Shown piece after piece: positions 59,755-64,000 of a stretch of DNA of 64,000 nt. How positions within the stretch are numbered: the first letter of the stretch is position 1; each line of letters starts with the position of its first letter. Origin of the DNA: Bacillus cereus (GTDB lineage: Bacteria > Bacillota > Bacilli > Bacillales > Bacillaceae_G). A model generated the notes under the pieces. It searched no databases and had not been told where the DNA came from. It was given only the letters and a program-made list of their open reading frames with translations. Where the stretch lies: assembly GCF_025917685.1 (NCBI RefSeq), contig NZ_CP089518.1, positions 4,155,001 through 4,219,000 of the forward strand, given 5' to 3'. The translations under genes and the position numbers were made by a program.

Positions 59755-59783
59755 AATATAACATTAATAAGATAGAAGCGCAA
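59755..59783 (-). promoter_or_regulatory. Extended -10 promoter of the candidate small RNA
   Basis: TTGCGC, 17 bases ending in TGT, TATATT. The start point would lie near 59748. Confidence 0.62.
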
Positions 59784-59913
59784 CATGTTTATAAAAATAT
59801 TTTATTTCCTCTTTCATCCAAACGGACTTTGTGCAAATTATAAATTGATAAATGCAATATATATGTTACAATCAATATAACAGCGAAATCATAATAAACT
59901 GGAGATGGATATT

Positions 59914-60348
59914 GTGAAAAAAATAAAGGATGAACGTCTCATTCTTCAAACGTTAAAAAACATACGTATTGCCTTTCTTTTTCAATCACTTGGTATAATT
60001 GGAATTTTAGGATATATCGGATTCACTGAAGGAGTGGATCAAATTACGAAATCTCCCTTGTGGTTATTATTTATGCTTACGAGTATAGTACTTAGTTATT
60101 TACAGTTAAGTATTTCAATCGATGTAGAAGAAAGTGAAAAGGAAATAAAGTTAACTCCTTATTACAAACTTGTTTTACGCTCTCTTATTGTTGGAATTAT
60201 CATAGCTATTATTTATATTATTTTCAGTCCAGAAAGACCTCTGTTTGAAGCTATTCTTACAGGTAGTATTTTCTTCATATGCTTTTTAGCGTCTTACTCC
60301 GTTAGTTATTTTATAAAAAAACGCCGTTTACAAGACGACGATGAATAA
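59914..60348 (+). CDS. Four-segment membrane protein of unknown function
   Basis: About 144 residues with four membrane segments in two pairs, split by an acidic loop (IDVEESEKEIKL), and a basic/acidic tail (KKRRLQDDDE). The ATG at 59905 directly abuts GGAG; the GTG at 59914, nine bases from it, is more likely to be used. I recognise no family. It lies alone between the small RNA locus and a terminator. Confidence 0.68.
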   Translation: MKKIKDERLILQTLKNIRIAFLFQSLGIIGILGYIGFTEGVDQITKSPLWLLFMLTSIVLSYLQLSISIDVEESEKEIKLTPYYKLVLRSLIVGIIIAIIYIIFSPERPLFEAILTGSIFFICFLASYSVSYFIKKRRLQDDDE

Positions 60349-60375
60349 AGAGGAAGGGCTACCCCTTCCTCTTTT
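60348..60375. terminator. Bidirectional terminator before the CoxA-like gene
   Basis: AAAGAGGAAGGG, 4-base loop, CCCTTCCTCTTT, directly after the membrane-protein stop. Confidence 0.85.
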
Positions 60376-60381
60376 GTTTTG

Positions 60382-61059
60382 CTATCGTACTGTACCAGTC
60401 AGACCGTAACGAATATCTCGGAACATATTTGTTATGTCACGATTAAAATCGTTTGTAGCTGTGCCGTTACGTAAACGTGTACTCATTGCATCGACACGAG
60501 TAAACATGTCATTTCTTACAGAAACATATACGTTTCTATTTCCAACTTCATTTGCAACAGCTTGACGAATTTCGTTCGCCATCGCTGTTTCATTCGTCGC
60601 TGTATTACGTGGTTTTACCGCAATCGCTACATCGTTTCCATATACAACTGTAGAAACTCGGTCTACGTTATTCATACGTTTCACACGATTCGTAATTTTC
60701 TCCGCAGTTTTACCATCATTGTTAATGTATGAATTGTTCATTGTAATATTACGAGTTGGATGCGGATTAGCAATTTGCCCATTGTAATTTACATCGCGGT
60801 AATAATTGTACCCTGTATCGTTACGACCGTTGTAATAATTGTACCCTGTATCGTTACGACCGTTTTTATATGTTACATAATCTGTATAGCGATCGTTACG
60901 CGCTACATTATCACGATACTGGTGTGTATCATTATAAGATGTACGCTCGTAATTGTAGTTACGTCCATCCATAGCATTATTGTTTTTTGGTGTACCACAT
61001 GCAGCTAATGCACTGGTAACTAACAAAGAAGCAGCAATCACTTTTACTTTCGTATTCAA
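60382..61059 (-). CDS. YhcN/YlaJ-family sporulation lipoprotein (CoxA-like)
   Basis: A lipoprotein of about 225 residues with signal peptide and lipobox ALAAC (Cys near residue 20). It has an Asn/Tyr/Arg-rich segment with an exact tandem pair of NGRNDTGYNYY, then the YhcN/YlaJ domain (KTAEKITNRVKRMNNVDRVSTVVYGNDVAIAVKP). In B. subtilis coxA, a spore cortex protein gene of this family, follows safA, the same order as here. A TTG at 61059, eight bases after GAGGGGG, is the probable start, rather than the ATG at 61125. Confidence 0.82.
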   Translation of the reverse strand: MNTKVKVIAASLLVTSALAACGTPKNNNAMDGRNYNYERTSYNDTHQYRDNVARNDRYTDYVTYKNGRNDTGYNYYNGRNDTGYNYYRDVNYNGQIANPHPTRNITMNNSYINNDGKTAEKITNRVKRMNNVDRVSTVVYGNDVAIAVKPRNTATNETAMANEIRQAVANEVGNRNVYVSVRNDMFTRVDAMSTRLRNGTATNDFNRDITNMFRDIRYGLTGTVR

Positions 61060-61209
61060 TACAAAAACCCCCTCTGTTAGAATGAACTTCTCTTCTGAAA
61101 AGCTCCCTCTTATGATGAGTAACAAAGAGGTTTTTTACACTGTTAATATTTCACTAGGAATTTTCTAACACTTGATGAAAAAACTTTATTTTTTTTAATT
61201 AACATAAAT

Positions 61210-61241
61210 GCAAAAAAGGCGGGAATAATCCCACCTTTTTT
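61210..61241 (-). terminator. Terminator after the safA-like gene
   Basis: Reverse strand AAAAAGGTGGGA, 4-base loop, TCCCGCCTTTTTT; it overlaps the stop codon by a base or two. Confidence 0.85.
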
Positions 61242-63258
61242 AAACTTCCTCTTCGTCCTCTTCTTCCAAAACTGGCTCTCCAAATACATTTGGTGGATCT
61301 GGTTGATAATACATCGTTCCTGGCTGTGGTGCATATGCTGGCTGAGTTGGTTGATAATATAATGGGTTAGCATATTGCGGTCCACCTGGTTGTGGGCTAT
61401 ATAACCTACTTTCTCCTCCGCATCCACAATCTTCTTCACCTTGCACGAGTGGCGGCATATTATTATCCATTGGCATCATATTCGAATTTGGCATAGAAGT
61501 ATATTGCGGCGCCATTTGTTGATACGGCATTTGATTGTATGGATTTTGTTGCTGATACTGCGGATATGGCGGCATCATTGGCTGTTGATACGGCATTTGA
61601 TATGGCATCATATTTGGTGGTTGATTGTTATCCATTATCGGCATCATATTCGGCGGTTGATTGTTATCCATTATCGGTATCATGTTTGGCATTTGATTGT
61701 TATCCATTATCGGCATCATATTTGGCATTTGATTGTTATCCATTATCGGCATCATATTTGGCATTTGATTGTTATCCATTATCGGCATCATGTTTGGCAT
61801 TTGATTGTTATCCATTATCGGCATCATATTTGGCATTTGATTGTTATCCATTATCGGCATCATGTTTGGCATTTGATTGTTATCCATTATCGGCATCATG
61901 TTTGGCATTTGATTGTTATCCATTATCGGCATCATATTTGGCATTTGGTTGTTATCCATTATCGGCATCATGTTTGGCATTTGGTTGTTATCCATTATTG
62001 GCATCATATTTGGCATTTGGTTGTTATCCATTATTGGCATTATATTTGGTGGTTGGTCGTTATCCATTATTGGCATTATATTTGGTGGTTGGTTATTATC
62101 CATTATTGGCATTATGTTCGGCACTTGTATATTTGGCGGTATTACTTGCGGAATAGTAACATTTTCTTTTGATACGTTTGGTGAGACTATATTCCCTATG
62201 TTTTCTTTCTTCACTTGTGGTGAGACTATATTTCCTACATTTTCTTTCTTCACTTGCGGTGAGACTATGTTCCCTATATTTTCTTTTGATACGTTTGGTG
62301 AGACTATATTCCCTATGTTTTCTTTCTTCACTTGCGGTGAGACTATGTTCCCTATATTTTCTTTCTTCACTTGCGGTGAGACTATATTCCCTACATTTTC
62401 TTTCTTCACTTGCGGTGAGACTATGTTCCCTACATTTTCTTTCTTCACTTGCGGCGAGACTATATTCCCTACATTTTCTTTTTTCACTTGCGGTGAAATT
62501 ATGTTTCCTACGTTTTCTTTTTTCACTTGTGGTGAGACATTTCCTATATTGTCTTTTTTCGTTTGCGGCGAAATGACGTTGTTAGGTTTCATTTTATTAA
62601 TTTGAGGAGCAATTAACTCGCTTCCCTTTTTTATTACATCTGAAATTTTATATTCTTTTTTCGCTTTAATTGGCGGTTGCGGTGGCTGTGGCAATACATT
62701 AATGGAAAATTTAGTATTCTCCTTCGTAGTTGGCTTTTGCTTTTCTACTTTCTCTATAACAGGTGGTTTTTGAATAACAGACGGCTTTTCAACTGGTTTT
62801 TCTTTTTGAATCGGCTTTTCTTGTTGTACTTCTTTTTGCGGCTTCACCTGTATTTCTTTTTGTGGTTTCACTTGCATTTCTTTTTGCGGTTTTACCTGCA
62901 TCTCTTTTTGCGGTTTTACCTGCATTTCTTTTTGCGTTTGTTGCATAGCTGGCTCTTGTGTAATCGGTGCTGATTGATACGTAATTTCCTCTTCATCTTC
63001 TATTCCAAGTGGAGTTGGTGTTGATGCAAACTCTTTTTGTTGCACCTCTTTTACATATTGTTTTGGCGGCGTAGAACCCGCTCCAGGCTGTTGTTTCACA
63101 TGAACGCCGTTTGATGGTACTTTAATTTTCATACCTGGCATGATTAAATCTGGATTACTAAGCTGTGTATTTGTTTTTTTCAGCGTGTCAAAATCCACTC
63201 CGTACTTTTTCGCAATTTTCCAAAGGGTATCCCCTTTTTGCACGATATGAATTTTCAA
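61240..63258 (-). CDS. safA: SafA-like spore coat/inner coat morphogenetic protein with repeat arrays
   Basis: A 672-residue protein with an N-terminal LysM domain (KIHIVQKGDTLWKIAKKYGVDFDTLKKTN, residues 2-48) that should bind spore peptidoglycan. Three repeat arrays follow: EMQVKPQK (four to five copies, about 111-145), a 13-residue unit with SPQVKKEN (11 copies, about 225-365) and a 12-residue Met/Pro/Asn unit MMPIMDNNQMPN (about 14 copies, 380-545). The tail is Gln/Pro/Tyr-rich with a GEEDCGCGGES motif. Position between nadA and a CoxA-like gene fits safA. A TTG start follows GGAGGGGG, and a sigma-E-like promoter lies upstream. Confidence 0.85.
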   Translation of the reverse strand: MKIHIVQKGDTLWKIAKKYGVDFDTLKKTNTQLSNPDLIMPGMKIKVPSNGVHVKQQPGAGSTPPKQYVKEVQQKEFASTPTPLGIEDEEEITYQSAPITQEPAMQQTQKEMQVKPQKEMQVKPQKEMQVKPQKEIQVKPQKEVQQEKPIQKEKPVEKPSVIQKPPVIEKVEKQKPTTKENTKFSINVLPQPPQPPIKAKKEYKISDVIKKGSELIAPQINKMKPNNVISPQTKKDNIGNVSPQVKKENVGNIISPQVKKENVGNIVSPQVKKENVGNIVSPQVKKENVGNIVSPQVKKENIGNIVSPQVKKENIGNIVSPNVSKENIGNIVSPQVKKENVGNIVSPQVKKENIGNIVSPNVSKENVTIPQVIPPNIQVPNIMPIMDNNQPPNIMPIMDNDQPPNIMPIMDNNQMPNMMPIMDNNQMPNMMPIMDNNQMPNMMPIMDNNQMPNMMPIMDNNQMPNMMPIMDNNQMPNMMPIMDNNQMPNMMPIMDNNQMPNMMPIMDNNQMPNMMPIMDNNQMPNMIPIMDNNQPPNMMPIMDNNQPPNMMPYQMPYQQPMMPPYPQYQQQNPYNQMPYQQMAPQYTSMPNSNMMPMDNNMPPLVQGEEDCGCGGESRLYSPQPGGPQYANPLYYQPTQPAYAPQPGTMYYQPDPPNVFGEPVLEEEDEEEV
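61625..62120. repeat. 36-bp tandem repeat, about 14 units, inside safA
   Basis: Units of ATTTGATTGTTATCCATTAT-type sequence, repeated every 36 bases with few changes (CATATT or CATGTT; ATTTG or GGTTG), encode MMPIMDNNQMPN in the coat protein. The near identity of the central units points to recent expansion. Confidence 0.93.
62160..62585. repeat. 39-bp tandem repeat, 11 units, inside safA
   Basis: Each unit encodes a 13-residue SPQVKKENVGNIV-like motif; two units read SPNVSKEN instead. Units vary more at wobble positions than those of the 36-bp array. Confidence 0.9.
62835..62935. repeat. 24-bp tandem repeat inside safA
   Basis: Four to five copies of a 24-base unit encoding EMQVKPQK (last copies diverged to EIQVKPQK and EVQQ). 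Confidence 0.85.
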
Positions 63259-63415
63259 ATTTTCCCCCTCCTGTATAACTTATCTATAAGTAACAAATCT
63301 CATGAAGTAACCCTTTCTAAATAACATTAACTTCTTTTCACTTTTATCACTTCTTCTATTTTCAATATAGTTCGAAGTGGAATAAGCATAAAAACCACAA
63401 TGATTTCTTCAAAAC

Positions 63416-63444
63416 AATGTATGCCTATTTCGCTCTCGTTATGA
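63416..63444 (-). promoter_or_regulatory. Sigma-E-like promoter upstream of safA
   Basis: Reverse strand TCATAAC (63438-63444), 14 bases, CATACATT (63416-63423). The -10 matches the sigma-E consensus fully. In B. subtilis safA is transcribed by sigma-E in the mother cell. Distance to the safA start is about 155 bases. Confidence 0.7.
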
Positions 63445-63482
63445 TTATATGTATGAAAAAAAGCAACGGAAATCCCGTCGCT

Positions 63483-64000
63483 TTAAACACGTTCTAACAT
63501 ACGATTTAATGCAAGAACCGCTTCTTCTGTTACTTGATTTTCTACACGGATAACGTTAATTTCTTCTCCTCTTTCTATATTCTCGAGCGCCCATAGTAAG
63601 TGAGGTAAATCAATTCGATTCATCGTTAAGCAAGGACACATAAACGGATTTAGCGACATAATTTCTTTATCTGGATGTTGCTGAATAATTCGATTTACTA
63701 AATTCATCTCTGTACCAATCGCCCACTTACTTCCCGCTGGAGCAGCTTCAATCATATCAATAATATATTTCGTTGACCCTGCATAATCGGAAGCAGCAAC
63801 AACTTCATAACAACATTCAGGGTGAACAATAACATTCATATTCGGATGATTTTTTCGCACGCTTTCAATGTTTTTCACAGTAAAATTTTGATGAACAGAA
63901 CAATGACCTTTCCATAAAATCACTTGAATTTCTTCTATATCTCCATCGTACTCTAATGAATCTGTATGTGGGTTCCATACTGCCATTTTATCTAACGGGA
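63483..64000 (-). CDS. nadA: Quinolinate synthase A, C-terminal part (runs off the window)
   Basis: The visible 172 residues are the C-terminal part of an iron-sulfur quinolinate synthase, which condenses iminoaspartate with dihydroxyacetone phosphate in NAD synthesis. Characteristic are [38 protein letters not shown] and the cluster-ligand [18 protein letters not shown]. An ATG at 63986 is internal: the frame continues upstream (PLDKM) to the edge of the window. Its neighbour safA matches the B. subtilis order. Confidence 0.95.
   Translation of the reverse strand, partial: PLDKMAVWNPHTDSLEYDGDIEEIQVILWKGHCSVHQNFTVKNIESVRKNHPNMNVIVHPECCYEVVAASDYAGSTKYIIDMIEAAPAGSKWAIGTEMNLVNRIIQQHPDKEIMSLNPFMCPCLTMNRIDLPHLLWALENIERGEEINVIRVENQVTEEAVLALNRMLERV

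Noticed and set aside
61441..62605. Long open frames on the + strand opposite safA, rich in His/Ile/Trp, Ala/Tyr/Leu or Cys/Phe/Gly
   Set aside because: They are products of the tandem repeats read backwards; no ribosome-binding site suits them and the reverse frame is a coherent LysM protein.

Overview
The window is a stretch of chromosome from a low-GC, endospore-forming Bacillus, most likely a member of the Bacillus cereus group. The evidence is the gene order, which follows the yrr-yrv-yrb region familiar from B. subtilis (yrrT-mtnN-mccA-mccB, pbpI-greA-udk-trhP2-trhP1-trmR-mltG, alaS, recD2, mnmA-yrvO-cymR, hisS-aspS, dtd-rel-apt-recJ, secDF, spoVB, tgt-queA-ruvB-ruvA, bofC, coxA-safA-nadA). 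It also holds sporulation genes (spoVB, bofC, safA, a YhcN/YlaJ lipoprotein, an RsfA-type regulator) and three copies of an intergenic repeat that looks like bcr1 of the B. cereus group. Species-level identity cannot be decided from the sequence alone.

Layout. 1-3.1 kb: the end of an ankyrin gene and a Fur-controlled iron or heme ABC transporter. 3.1-10 kb: the methionine-to-cysteine genes, interrupted relative to B. subtilis by the fermentative adhE with two Rex-type operators. 10-20 kb: cell wall (pbpI, mltG), greA, udk and the tRNA wobble hydroxylation/methylation set trhP1-trhP2-trmR. 20-31 kb: alaS with a T-box, recD2, mnmA with its sulfur donor yrvO, and cymR. 31-42 kb: rarA, tcdA, hisS-aspS with a T-box, dtd, rel and apt. 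42-56 kb: recJ, secDF, comN, spoVB, yajC-tgt-queA and ruvAB. 56-64 kb: an inserted Fur-regulated binding protein, bofC, an ArsR-EamA pair, a candidate small RNA, a CoxA-like lipoprotein, a highly repetitive SafA-like coat protein and the end of nadA.

How it fits together. Much of the window serves tRNA charging and wobble-base modification (alaS, hisS, aspS, dtd, mnmA/yrvO, tcdA, trhP/trmR, tgt/queA). Sulfur metabolism is linked by CymR and the cysteine desulfurase. DNA repair (recD2, rarA, recJ, ruvAB, the RuvX-like protein) and secretion (secDF, yajC) make up most of the rest. I saw no phage, CRISPR array, insertion sequence, rRNA or tRNA gene.

The less ordinary signals are regulatory RNA and promoter architecture. 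These are a possible independent small RNA at 59581-59748, an attenuator-like greA leader, two inverted repeats that place the ribosome-binding sites of pbpI and recJ in a stem, a hisS-aspS T-box whose specifier contains overlapping Asp and His codons, a secDF leader with a tiny ORF, and an internally deleted bcr1 copy. There is also a YrdB-family gene broken by one in-frame TGA, and an IsdE-like lipoprotein with His where IsdE has its heme-ligand Met.
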